Below, in pieces: positions 33,223 to 41,950 of a stretch of 64,000 nt of DNA (within the stretch, counting starts at the first letter, position 1; each line of letters opens with the position of its first letter). The position numbers and the translations under genes are program-made. This DNA is from a virus: positions 1 to 64,000 of IMG/VR virus record IMGVR_UViG_3300012000_000013. One strand, 5' to 3'. The notes under the pieces were generated by a model. That model searched no databases and was not told the DNA's origin. It was given only the letters and a program-made list of their open reading frames with translations.

Positions 33223-35999
33223 TGGCAAATACATTAATACAACTAAAGTCATCCACATCTAATGCGGCTCCAATCGTATTAGATGTTGCTGAACCGGCGT
33301 ATTCGTATGTAAGTAATACCTTATTCATTGGCACTGCTGCTGGTAATGGCGTATTGCCTATTGGCGGCCAGTTTTATGTTGCTCAGCAAGAACTAATATT
33401 TGCAAAAACTAATGCCGCTTTTGCAGCTGCTAATACTGGTTCAGGTGCTGCTTCTGCTGGTTCATATGCCAACTCAGCTTTCTTAGTAGCTAATACTCCA
33501 AACTATGTAGCCAATTCAGCGGCCTCTTATGCTAATGCTGGTTTTGCAGTAGCTAACTCTGCTGCTAGTTATGCTAATAGTTCTTTTTTATCTGCAAATA
33601 CTCCAAGTAATGTAGCAAACTCAGCTGCACTCTATGCTAATTCTGCCTTTGCAGCTGCTAACAATGCTTCTGATACATGGGTTCGTAATCAGGCAAACGC
33701 TGCCTTCTTACAGGCTAATACTCCATCATATACTGCTAATAGTGCAGCCTTATATGCTAACTCTGCTTTCTTACAGGCAAACACACCAAGTTATGTAGCT
33801 AACTCAGCAGCTGCTTATGCCAATGGCGCATTTGCGGCCGCTAATACAAAATTTAATTCATCTGGTGGTACAATCACAGGTGACACAAGTATTACTGGTA
33901 ACTTAACTGTTACTGGCACCACAACATATACAAATACTGTTACTGTATTAATTGCTGATAATATTATCACAGTTAATGCCGCTATTAGTCAGTCAGCACA
34001 ACCAACATCAAACGCTGGTATTGAAGTTGATAGAGGCGCACAACCAAATTCTTCATTTTTATGGATTGAAACTGCTGGTAAATGGTCTGCGAACAACGGA
34101 AATGCTTCATTTTATATTGCAGCCGACTCGGCAGAATCTTATGCTAATGCAGCCTTTGCAGCTGCTAATGCCGCTAATGCAACAGATGCCACTCAAAATG
34201 CCAGTATTACCGCAGCTTTTATTCAAGCAAATGCGGCTTTCTTACAGGCTAATACTCCAAGTAATGTAGCAAACTCAGCTGCAAGTTATGCTAATGCAGC
34301 CTTTACTGCTGCTAATACGGCTGGTGGTTCAGTTCAAGGTAATACAATAAACCTTGGTTCAAACACAGTTGGTCTTTTAGTAAGTAATGCAGTAACACTT
34401 ACAACAACAACAAAAGTAACTGATGGTTTGGCATTAATTAATAATGTGTTAGGTAAATTAGTTCCACCTGGCCCACCTGCTTTCCCATCTTCTAATACTA
34501 TTTCTATTGCTTCTGTATCTTCTTACAGAATGACAAACTTCAGTCAGACAGATAGAACATCAAGTAGTCGTGGTGTTGCTGCTGGCACAACTGTTACAAA
34601 TACAAGACGAGCTGCAACATACTCAATTACACCAACTATTCCTGACCAGGGACCGGGTGATAGTGGCACATTAACATTATTTGTCAATGGTGCAAACACC
34701 GTTGCCTATACATTTACATCATCAAGTGCCAATGGTACTTACACAAGTGGTGGTCACTCATTAGTTATTTCTGATAGTGTTGATTATGGTTCTAAGATTG
34801 TAGGTACTGCACAAGGCTTCTGGAGAAGTTTTGATTGTAGTGCCAACGGTACTGTATCAAATGGTTGGAATGAATTATTCATTACTCATAGTGGCGCTTC
34901 CTCTACCAACACTCCATTTTGGTATTATGATGATAGTGCGCCAGGTGCTGTTGTAGTTAATAACGGAAGTTTAACAGTTAACTCAGCTGCATACTCCAAC
35001 TCATCTACAATTCCACACTATACAAGTGCCACATTATTCAATCTTGGATTTAATATCTCTAAGTTAAGTGGCGATATGTATCCAACTAGTGATACATTTG
35101 TTGCCTCTGCAGCTGGTGGTGCATTTGGTGCCAACTCTGGTGTAACATATGCACAAGCAGGCATCACAACACCACTTGCAAGGAATCTTTATGTTTCAAG
35201 TGGTCAAGCAACAGTCAATTTAACATCAGCAATCGTATCAGGTTTTGGAAATAGTTCAACTGGTGTTGTTGTAACTGGTCAAAACAGTTATACCGCAGGC
35301 ACATTATCGGTAACTCCAGGCGTTACTATTCAATACAAAACAGGCAACACAAGTTCCAATACTGTAATTGGTGGTGAAGATAATCTATTCTTCGGCTCAA
35401 CAGTTGGTACCGGATCAACGGCGGCGTTTCGTATCGTCAATCCTGGTTCAACGGATAATCCTGCATATGCGAATGGTGCATCAGCATTTAACTCGACCTC
35501 TGGTACATTGGAAGCATATGATGCCACAGTAGTTGCCGCTACATTAAAACATGATATAACAAATTACTCCACAGGTTACTTGCCTGTTGGTCCAAATTTA
35601 AGTTCAGGCCGCTCAGGTCCACAATATTTTACATTCAAATTTGTTAGAACATCTTTGTCCAAATTTGATATTCAATTTACAGGTAATACTGCTGGTGTTT
35701 GGGTAGCCGCACCAGGAACTGTAATTGATTCCACTTCTTCGTTGAATGGCTGGTTGTCCATGACTACTGCATATGCAGGCTCTGGAATTCCAGGTGCTAA
35801 TGCTCCAGGTAATGGTAGCAATGGTTGTGCTTTGGGTGGAACAATTACTGCAAATACAGCAGTTACAACACACAGAAAGACTTGCACATTCGGTACAGTA
35901 TCAACATCTAATTCCACAGGTAATGAAGTTTATGTAAGAATTAAATTGTTGGCTGGTCAGACTATTACTGCACTTTCATTACAAACAGCGAATAATTAA
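33222..35999 (+). CDS. Large tail-fibre protein with YANSAF repeats
   Basis: 925 aa. The N-terminus MANTLIQLKSSTSNAAPIVL and AEPAYSYVSNTLFIGTAAGN is the attachment domain shared with the 36618 and 38802 fibres. Residues 65-210 and 300-365 are YANSAFxxAN repeats, and 214-293 hold a beta module (ADNIITVNAAISQSAQPTSN, then GIEVDRGAQPNSSFLWIE) duplicated in the 39788 fibre. The last 550 residues are a unique beta-rich tip (SYRMTNFSQTDRTSSSRGVA and onward), presumably the receptor-facing part. Probably trimeric. The next gene starts immediately after the stop. High confidence as a fibre; the target is unknown. Confidence 0.8.
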   Translation: MANTLIQLKSSTSNAAPIVLDVAEPAYSYVSNTLFIGTAAGNGVLPIGGQFYVAQQELIFAKTNAAFAAANTGSGAASAGSYANSAFLVANTPNYVANSAASYANAGFAVANSAASYANSSFLSANTPSNVANSAALYANSAFAAANNASDTWVRNQANAAFLQANTPSYTANSAALYANSAFLQANTPSYVANSAAAYANGAFAAANTKFNSSGGTITGDTSITGNLTVTGTTTYTNTVTVLIADNIITVNAAISQSAQPTSNAGIEVDRGAQPNSSFLWIETAGKWSANNGNASFYIAADSAESYANAAFAAANAANATDATQNASITAAFIQANAAFLQANTPSNVANSAASYANAAFTAANTAGGSVQGNTINLGSNTVGLLVSNAVTLTTTTKVTDGLALINNVLGKLVPPGPPAFPSSNTISIASVSSYRMTNFSQTDRTSSSRGVAAGTTVTNTRRAATYSITPTIPDQGPGDSGTLTLFVNGANTVAYTFTSSSANGTYTSGGHSLVISDSVDYGSKIVGTAQGFWRSFDCSANGTVSNGWNELFITHSGASSTNTPFWYYDDSAPGAVVVNNGSLTVNSAAYSNSSTIPHYTSATLFNLGFNISKLSGDMYPTSDTFVASAAGGAFGANSGVTYAQAGITTPLARNLYVSSGQATVNLTSAIVSGFGNSSTGVVVTGQNSYTAGTLSVTPGVTIQYKTGNTSSNTVIGGEDNLFFGSTVGTGSTAAFRIVNPGSTDNPAYANGASAFNSTSGTLEAYDATVVAATLKHDITNYSTGYLPVGPNLSSGRSGPQYFTFKFVRTSLSKFDIQFTGNTAGVWVAAPGTVIDSTSSLNGWLSMTTAYAGSGIPGANAPGNGSNGCALGGTITANTAVTTHRKTCTFGTVSTSNSTGNEVYVRIKLLAGQTITALSLQTANN
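33862..34100 (+). repeat. Fibre module shared with 40978-41215
   Basis: Encodes the ADNIITVNAA and GIEVDRGAQPNSSFLWIE module. The copy in the 719-aa fibre is nearly identical in protein sequence but differs at many synonymous sites, so the exchange or duplication is not recent. Confidence 0.75.
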
Positions 36000-36560
36000 A
36001 TGGCAATTTTAGATTCCGCAAAAGTCGACCTACTATACAAAAAGCTCTTTGGTGTTGCTAAGACAGACACACCTGTTAATAAGGGTGCAAGTAATGAATC
36101 TATTGCTAGTCCTGCAATTAATCGTGGTGACAAAATTTGGACACAGGCATCAAGCATACCTGGAACTGCTGCGGCCGTTACTGGTATTGTTGAAGCATAC
36201 CAAACAACTTCGGCTGTTCAATGTACCGCAGACACAACATCAACTGCTATCAGTAGCGTTTTTCCAACTTGGAAAACTAATCTAACCGATTGGATTCCAC
36301 CAGAGTTTGGTTCAACATACTTTGTGGCAGTCTATGCTGACACTTCAGGAGCAGCAAATCCTGTATCAACTGGAACACAAATGTTTGATTCTGGTATTGG
36401 TGGTGTAGGTGAGTGGTTCTTTGACTATCAATCAGGTGTATTAAATTTCATTGGTGGCACAATTCCAGCCACACTAACATCCGCTAAAGTTGTCTATGTT
36501 ACAGGCTACAGATATGTTGGAGAAATAGGAATACAAACAATTAAAGGTGGTAGTTTCTAA
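36000..36560 (+). CDS. Fibre-block structural protein ending GGSF
   Basis: 186 aa. MAILDSAKVDLLYKKLFGVA, then WTQASSIPGT, TDWIPPEFGSTYFVAVYADT and EWFFDYQSGVLNFIGGTIPA followed by a VYVTGYRYVGEIG strand. This is a conserved pattern of marine T4-like structural proteins. It ends TIKGGSF. The ATG abuts the stop of the 925-aa fibre. Likely an adaptor or fibre-associated virion protein; the exact role is unknown. Confidence 0.7.
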   Translation: MAILDSAKVDLLYKKLFGVAKTDTPVNKGASNESIASPAINRGDKIWTQASSIPGTAAAVTGIVEAYQTTSAVQCTADTTSTAISSVFPTWKTNLTDWIPPEFGSTYFVAVYADTSGAANPVSTGTQMFDSGIGGVGEWFFDYQSGVLNFIGGTIPATLTSAKVVYVTGYRYVGEIGIQTIKGGSF

Positions 36561-36571
36561 CTACCGCAAAA

Positions 36572-36579
36572 CATAAATA
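36572..36579 (+). promoter_or_regulatory. Late-promoter-like CATAAATA
   Basis: NATAAATA match in the 57-nt gap, 38 nt before the ATG at 36618. The leader contains GAGGATC as a possible ribosome site. Confidence 0.55.
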
Positions 36580-36617
36580 GACTATAAAGAGCCTTACCCA
36601 ATAGAGGATCATAAAAA

Positions 36618-38288
36618 ATGGCAAATACAGTAATTCAACTAAAGTGGTCTGATGTAACATCAGCACCAACTTCATTAAATGTCGGTGAGGCTGCATATTC
36701 TAATACCTCACAAAGATTATACATTGGTGACACATCTAACAATGTTCTCACCATTGGCGGTAAATTCTTTGTAGACCAACAAGGTCAAATATTTACCAAA
36801 ACTAACGTAGCATTTGATGCCGCTAATAGTGCAGCTTCTTATGCTAACTCTGCTTTTGCAACGGCTAACTCCGGTTCTGCAGCTGCATCAGCCGCAAGTT
36901 ATGCCAACTCAGCATTTGTTGCTGCTAACTCAGCTGGTGTTTATGCCAATTCAGCATTTGTTGCCGCCAATACTCCATCTTATGTTGCTAATAGTGCAGC
37001 CAGTTATGCTAACTCTGGATTTGCTGTTGCTAATAGTTCTGCTTCTTATGCGAATAGTGGATTTGCTACTGCTAACTCTGCTGGTTCATATGCCAATTCA
37101 GCATTTAGTTTAGCAAACGGCCATAGTGCTATTGCTAACTCAGCAGCTGCTTACGCAAACTCCGGTTTTGCAGTTGCTAACTCAGCTGCAACTTATGCTA
37201 ACTCAGCATTTACTCGTGCTAACAATAGTATCAACGCAAATACTGGCGGTACAATTACTGCTGACTTGGTTATTACTGGTAACTTGACAGTTCAAGGTAA
37301 TACAACTTATGTTGATACAAAAACAATTACAACAGGCGATTCATTAATTCACCTTGCTAATAATAATACGGCAGGTGATACAGTAGATATTGGTTTCTAC
37401 GGAACATATAACTCTGGTGGTCAGAAATATACTGGTCTTGTAAGACAAGCTGGTGCAAATTACTTCTTGTTCCAAAACTTAACTAGTGACCCAACTGCAA
37501 ACACTCTTGCTCCAGGTTCGTTAACTGCCGCTAACACAGGCACATTGACTGCTAATTTAACATCATACTCTGTTACAATTAATGGTCAAGACATCAACCT
37601 CTATACAACAAATGCTTATACACAGGCAAATACTGCTGTAGCAAATGCACTTGCGGCTTCAACTGCTGCTAATGCGGCTTTTGCGGTTGCAAATACTGCT
37701 AGTGCTTCTGGTACATCTGCTGGTTCATATGCTAATGCAAGCTTTGCGGTTGCTAATAGTTCCGCTTCATATGCAAATAGTGGATTTGCGGTTGCCAATA
37801 GTGCCGCTAGTTATGCTAACTCAGCGTTTTTATCTGCTAATACTCCATCATATGTAGCAAACTCTGCTGCTAGTTATGCTAACGCAGCCTTTAGTGTTGC
37901 TAATACTGCTAGTGCTTCTGGTACATCTGCTGGTTCATATGCAAACTCTGCGTTTGCAAAGGCTAATACAGACTTTACAAACATTAGTATTACAGGTGCT
38001 GATTATGGTACAGCATCTTCTGTTCCTGCATTTAGAGTCGAAGCGAATGGTCGTATCAGTTCTGCCAACTCAACTGCTATCGCAATCGCTGCTTCTGCAA
38101 TTACTTCTGGCACATTAGGTGTGGCACGAGGCGGTACTGGTGCTGGCACATTTACAACAAATGGTGTTCTGTTGGGTCAAGGTACTTCTGCATTTACCAC
38201 GGCTTCATCGTCAACAGAAGGACATTTATTGACTATCAATGCTTCTGGTGTTCCAACTTTCTCTCATTTACAAGGCGGAACATTCTAA
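36618..38288 (+). CDS. Tail-fibre protein with YANSAF repeats, ending GGTF
   Basis: 556 aa. The N-terminal attachment domain (MANTVIQLKWSDVTSAPTSL, EAAYSNTSQRLYIGD) is shared with the 33222 and 38802 fibres. YANSAFxxAN repeats occupy about 65-210 and 335-455. They flank a beta module (DLVITGNLTVQGNTTYVDTK, DSLIHLANNNTAGDTVDIGF). The C-terminus has NGRISSANSTAIAIA, ARGGTGAGTFTTNGVLLGQG and ends LQGGTF. The GGTGAGT element is a common fibre tip motif. Probably a trimeric shaft with exchangeable ends. Confidence 0.78.
   Translation: MANTVIQLKWSDVTSAPTSLNVGEAAYSNTSQRLYIGDTSNNVLTIGGKFFVDQQGQIFTKTNVAFDAANSAASYANSAFATANSGSAAASAASYANSAFVAANSAGVYANSAFVAANTPSYVANSAASYANSGFAVANSSASYANSGFATANSAGSYANSAFSLANGHSAIANSAAAYANSGFAVANSAATYANSAFTRANNSINANTGGTITADLVITGNLTVQGNTTYVDTKTITTGDSLIHLANNNTAGDTVDIGFYGTYNSGGQKYTGLVRQAGANYFLFQNLTSDPTANTLAPGSLTAANTGTLTANLTSYSVTINGQDINLYTTNAYTQANTAVANALAASTAANAAFAVANTASASGTSAGSYANASFAVANSSASYANSGFAVANSAASYANSAFLSANTPSYVANSAASYANAAFSVANTASASGTSAGSYANSAFAKANTDFTNISITGADYGTASSVPAFRVEANGRISSANSTAIAIAASAITSGTLGVARGGTGAGTFTTNGVLLGQGTSAFTTASSSTEGHLLTINASGVPTFSHLQGGTF
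36820..37970 (+). repeat. YANSAF-coding repeat arrays
   Basis: Two dense arrays (about 36820-37235 and 37620-37970) of a degenerate unit near 54 bases encoding ANSAASYANSAFxxANTPxx. Copies differ mostly at synonymous positions. Similar arrays occur in the fibres starting at 24698, 29909, 33222, 38802 and 39788, making this region prone to homologous exchange. Confidence 0.75.
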
Positions 38289-38313
38289 ATTATTATCGTG
38301 AAAAGGAGTTATT

Positions 38314-38802
38314 ATGAATGTGGAGTTTTCAAATGCATATCAAGAGGTTTTGCTTGAGAACCTAGATGTAATTCTTAAGCAAAACTTTATGATGCAAACA
38401 AGATTAAAGTTGCTTGAAAAAGAAGCAAATGTTCGTGCAGAAATGCAGGCAAAAATTGATGAGCTTACAGTAAAACACCAAGAAGCGTTAGAGCAAATTG
38501 GTCAAAGCCAACATTATAAGGTACAAGCAGAAAGTAATGATGCTATAGTTCAAGAAAAAACTAGAATTCAATCTGCTTTAAATGATACTATGCGAGAGCT
38601 TGGTACAACAAAAAGTGCGTTAGAGGCAAGACAAAAAGAAGTAGAGGAAATGAATTCTCGTATAATTGAATTAGAAAAATTAGTTCCTCCTGCACCTAAA
38701 GTTGTTAAGAAAGTTACTGTAAAAGCTATTGAAGAAAAGCCTGTTGAAATTTCTGCTACTGAAACCAATAAAGTAAGGGTTGAGGCTGGCGGTACATTTT
38801 AA
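38314..38802 (+). CDS. Coiled-coil protein ending GGTF
   Basis: 162 aa. Residues 1-125 are a long charged helix with heptads (QNFMMQTRLKLLEKEANVRA, RQKEVEEMNSRIIELEKLVP). A Lys/Val/Glu linker then leads to the terminal RVEAGGTF. AAAAGGAGTTATTATG is a strong ribosome site. The stop overlaps the ATG of the 38802 fibre. The C-terminal motif shared with other fibre-block proteins and the coupling suggest a fibre assembly or connector function; inference. Confidence 0.7.
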   Translation: MNVEFSNAYQEVLLENLDVILKQNFMMQTRLKLLEKEANVRAEMQAKIDELTVKHQEALEQIGQSQHYKVQAESNDAIVQEKTRIQSALNDTMRELGTTKSALEARQKEVEEMNSRIIELEKLVPPAPKVVKKVTVKAIEEKPVEISATETNKVRVEAGGTF

Positions 38803-39779
38803 TGGCAAATACAGTAATACAACTTAAACACTCAACATTAACCGGTAATGTTCCATCATCACTGGCTAATGGTGAAATTTCCATCAACAGTCGTGATGGA
38901 AAGTTTTTCTATTCCACGCCAGCAGGTGTAGTCACCACTCATTATCCTTATTTGGGACCAGCAGGTCTCAACAAGGAAATTCAATTTAATGATGGTGGCA
39001 CTCTAGGTTCAAGTTCAGGTCTTACATTTGATAAAGCATCTGGATATTTAACTGCCACATTAATAAGAGCAAATCAATCTTCTGGTGATGAAGGAGGTCA
39101 AATTGACCTTGCAACAGCCGCAACAAATCAAAGTTTGTCTGGCGGCTATGTTAACATTGACATCTTTCAAAATAAATTAAGAATTTTTGAATCTGGTGGT
39201 ACTAACCGTGGTGTCTATATTGATATTGCAAATGGTGCATCAGCTGGAGTAGGAACAAATTTATTATCACCATCATCATCTACTGATGGATGGGCAAGAG
39301 GTCAAGCAAACGCTGCCTTTTTACAAGCAAACACTCCAAGCTATACGGCCAATTCTGCCGCTAGTTACGCTAATGCCGCTTTTGCACAAGCAAATACGGG
39401 TTCTGGTTCTGTATCAGCTGGTTCATATGCCAACTCAGCATTTTCTAAAGCTAATTCTGCTTGCACTGCTGCTGCAACAGCACAATCAACAGCATCTAGT
39501 GCAGCTGGAGCCGCTGCGGCCGCACAAGCTACCGCCGATGCAGCTTATAACACTTATGATTTTGCTTCAATATATACACCAAATAATGCAACAACTGTTA
39601 CTGCGTCCAATCGAAACGACACACTTACAATTGTAGGTGAATCTGGCATTGTTGCTTATGCTAATTCTTCAACAAAAACAATAACGATTGCTGGCACTCC
39701 AGGCGCACAAGGATTAACGGTAGACTATGGATTTGTTGCGGATCCATTATATTATGCCATTGATTACGGAACTCTATAA
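38802..39779 (+). CDS. Tail-fibre protein with MANTVIQLK attachment domain
   Basis: 325 aa. MANTVIQLKHSTLTGNVPSS and GEISINSRDGKFFYST form an N-terminal beta domain of the type found at the start of many phage fibres, followed by LNKEIQFNDGGTLGSSSGLT. Residues 165-255 have a few YANSAF-type repeats merging into an Ala-rich segment (STASSAAGAAAAAQATADAA). A short C-terminal strand ends DPLYYAIDYGTL. Coupled to the coiled-coil gene upstream. A late-promoter octamer overlaps its stop. Confidence 0.75.
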   Translation: MANTVIQLKHSTLTGNVPSSLANGEISINSRDGKFFYSTPAGVVTTHYPYLGPAGLNKEIQFNDGGTLGSSSGLTFDKASGYLTATLIRANQSSGDEGGQIDLATAATNQSLSGGYVNIDIFQNKLRIFESGGTNRGVYIDIANGASAGVGTNLLSPSSSTDGWARGQANAAFLQANTPSYTANSAASYANAAFAQANTGSGSVSAGSYANSAFSKANSACTAAATAQSTASSAAGAAAAAQATADAAYNTYDFASIYTPNNATTVTASNRNDTLTIVGESGIVAYANSSTKTITIAGTPGAQGLTVDYGFVADPLYYAIDYGTL

Positions 39780-39782
39780 ATA
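39775..39782 (+). promoter_or_regulatory. Late promoter TATAAATA
   Basis: Exact octamer overlapping the upstream stop codon, 5 nt before the ATG at 39788, with no ribosome site between. Strong case for a message starting at or beside the ATG. Confidence 0.65.
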
Positions 39783-39787
39783 CAAAT

Positions 39788-41947
39788 ATGTCAACACAAG
39801 TCCAATTTCGTAGAGGTACAACAGCTCAGACCGCATCATTTACTGGTGTAACGGCTGAGATTACTGTTGATACCACAAAAAATACAGTCGTTGTCCATGA
39901 TGGGTCAACTGCTGGTGGCTTTGCTTTAGCTAGAGAAAATTCAAGTAATACTGCTGGTTCTTATGCCAACTCTGCATATGCCACCGCTAACTCGGCACAG
40001 TCATATGCTAACTCTGCTTTTGCAACTGCTAACACTTCTGCAGCTGCTGGTTCTTATAGTAACTCTGCATTTGGTGTTGCCAATTCAGCAGCCAGTTATG
40101 CAAATAGTGGATTTGCCGTTGCTAACTCAGCATCTTTATATGCCAATTCAGCATTTTTAACTGCAAACAATTCTGCTGGTGTAAATCTAACTCAAAACAC
40201 CAACATAACAAATGCTGGTACTTACGCTAACTCAGCATTCCTTGCCGCTAATACTCCAAGTCATGTAGCAAATTCAGCTGCATCATACGCTAATGGTGCT
40301 TTCACTAGAGCCAACAATAGTATCAATGCAAATACTGGTGGTACAATATCTGGTAATCTTGTAATTGCTGGTGCAAACCTTGTTGTTGCCAATGGTGCAA
40401 CAGAAGTTTTTAATGTTAGAAGTTGGAGCACTTCAGGTTTAGCTTCTACATCCAATTCAACTGGTACTGTAACAATTACCGGTGGTGTTGGTGTAAAAGG
40501 TAATATTTACGCTGATGCTGTCTTTGATGGTGATATTGAAATTATAGCATATGCTAATACTGCTTTCTTAGCTGCTAATACCCCAAGTCATGTTGCCAAT
40601 TCAGCGGCCAGTTATGCTAATTCTGGTTTTGCCGTAGCAAATTCAGCTGCAAGTTATGCTAACTCTGCTTTCATAGTTGCTAATAATAGTTTAGGTATTG
40701 ATACTACACAGAACACCAACATCACAAATGTTGGAACTTATGCCAACTCAGCATTTTTAACCGCTAATACTCCAACTCATGTAGCAAATTCAGCTGCAAG
40801 TTACGCCAATTCAGGATTTGCAGTAGCTAATAGTGGCAGTTCTTATGCTAACTCAGCATTTGCTTCTGCTAACAATTCTGCTGGCGTAAATCTAACACAG
40901 AATAATAATATTAGTTCTGCTGCCAGTTATGCCAATTCTGCTTACACAAGAGCAAATAATTCATTAAATGCAAACACTGGCGGTTCAATCACCGGTGATA
41001 TTTCAATAACTGGTAATTTAACTGTAACTGGTAATACAACTTACACCAATACAATCACAGTTTTAATTGCAGATAATATTATTACAGTTAATGCCGCAAT
41101 CGACCAAGCAGCACAACCAGCAGTTAATGCTGGTATTGAAGTTGACCGTGGCGCTCAACCAAATTCTTCGTTTTTATGGATTGAAACTTCTGGTAAATGG
41201 GCAGCAAATAACGGCAATGGTTCTATATTCATAGCGGCTGATTCGGCTGAATCATATGCAAATGGTGCTTTTGCTAAAGCTAATAATGAAGGTGGTGTTA
41301 ATGCCACACAGAACACCAACATAACAAACGCTGGCACTTATGCTAATGCAGCTTTCTTAGTTGCTAATACTCCAACTCATGTAGCCAATTCAGCCGCTAG
41401 TTATGCTAATTCAGGATTTGCGGTAGCCAATTCTGGTGCAAGCTATGCTAACTCAGCATTTATAATTGCTAACAATAGTTTGGGTATTGATTTAACTCAG
41501 AATACTAACATTACAAATGCTGGAACTTATGCTAATAGCGCCTTTGCAGCTGCTAACACAGCTGATGCCAAAGCAGTAACAGTAGGTTCATATGCCAACT
41601 CAGCATTCCTTGCTGCTAATACTCCAAGTCATGTTGCTAATAGTGCCGCTGGTTATGCTAACTCCGGTTTTGCAGTAGCTAACTCAGCTGCATCTTACGC
41701 TAACTCAGCATTTCTTGCCGCTAATACTCCAAGTCATGTAGCAAACTCAGCTGCACTATATGCCAATGGTGCTTTTGCTCAAGCAAATACAGACTTTACA
41801 AACATTAGTATTTCACCATCACAAACATATGGTAATTCTGGTTACTATCCTGTAATTACTATATCAGCAAATGGCAGAATTAATGCAGTTTCGACTCAAG
41901 TGGTTACTGACCCAAGTGCTATCGCATTTGCAATTGCTCTAGGATAA
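39788..41947 (+). CDS. Large tail-fibre protein with Mtd-like N-terminal domain and YANSAF repeats
   Basis: 719 aa. Residues 1-50 (STQVQFRRGTTAQTASFTGV, EITVDTTKNTVVVHDGS) match the N-terminal module known from major tropism determinant and other fibre proteins. Long YANSAFxxAN arrays lie at about 55-175, 250-395 and 480-670, with a module at 397-476 duplicated from or to the 33222 fibre. The end has NGRINAVSTQVVTD and SAIAFAIALG. Last gene of the fibre block, directly before gp13. Probably a trimeric long-fibre segment. Confidence 0.8.
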   Translation: MSTQVQFRRGTTAQTASFTGVTAEITVDTTKNTVVVHDGSTAGGFALARENSSNTAGSYANSAYATANSAQSYANSAFATANTSAAAGSYSNSAFGVANSAASYANSGFAVANSASLYANSAFLTANNSAGVNLTQNTNITNAGTYANSAFLAANTPSHVANSAASYANGAFTRANNSINANTGGTISGNLVIAGANLVVANGATEVFNVRSWSTSGLASTSNSTGTVTITGGVGVKGNIYADAVFDGDIEIIAYANTAFLAANTPSHVANSAASYANSGFAVANSAASYANSAFIVANNSLGIDTTQNTNITNVGTYANSAFLTANTPTHVANSAASYANSGFAVANSGSSYANSAFASANNSAGVNLTQNNNISSAASYANSAYTRANNSLNANTGGSITGDISITGNLTVTGNTTYTNTITVLIADNIITVNAAIDQAAQPAVNAGIEVDRGAQPNSSFLWIETSGKWAANNGNGSIFIAADSAESYANGAFAKANNEGGVNATQNTNITNAGTYANAAFLVANTPTHVANSAASYANSGFAVANSGASYANSAFIIANNSLGIDLTQNTNITNAGTYANSAFAAANTADAKAVTVGSYANSAFLAANTPSHVANSAAGYANSGFAVANSAASYANSAFLAANTPSHVANSAALYANGAFAQANTDFTNISISPSQTYGNSGYYPVITISANGRINAVSTQVVTDPSAIAFAIALG
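40978..41215 (+). repeat. Fibre module shared with 33862-34100
   Basis: Second copy of the ADNIITVNAA and GIEVDRGAQPNSSFLWIE module, here within the 719-aa fibre at residues 397-476. Confidence 0.75.
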
Positions 41948-41950
41948 AAA

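Noticed and set aside
36820-37970. Regularly repeated DNA units that could suggest a CRISPR array
   Set aside because: The units are contiguous, in frame and encode ANSA repeats of a fibre; there are no unique spacers.
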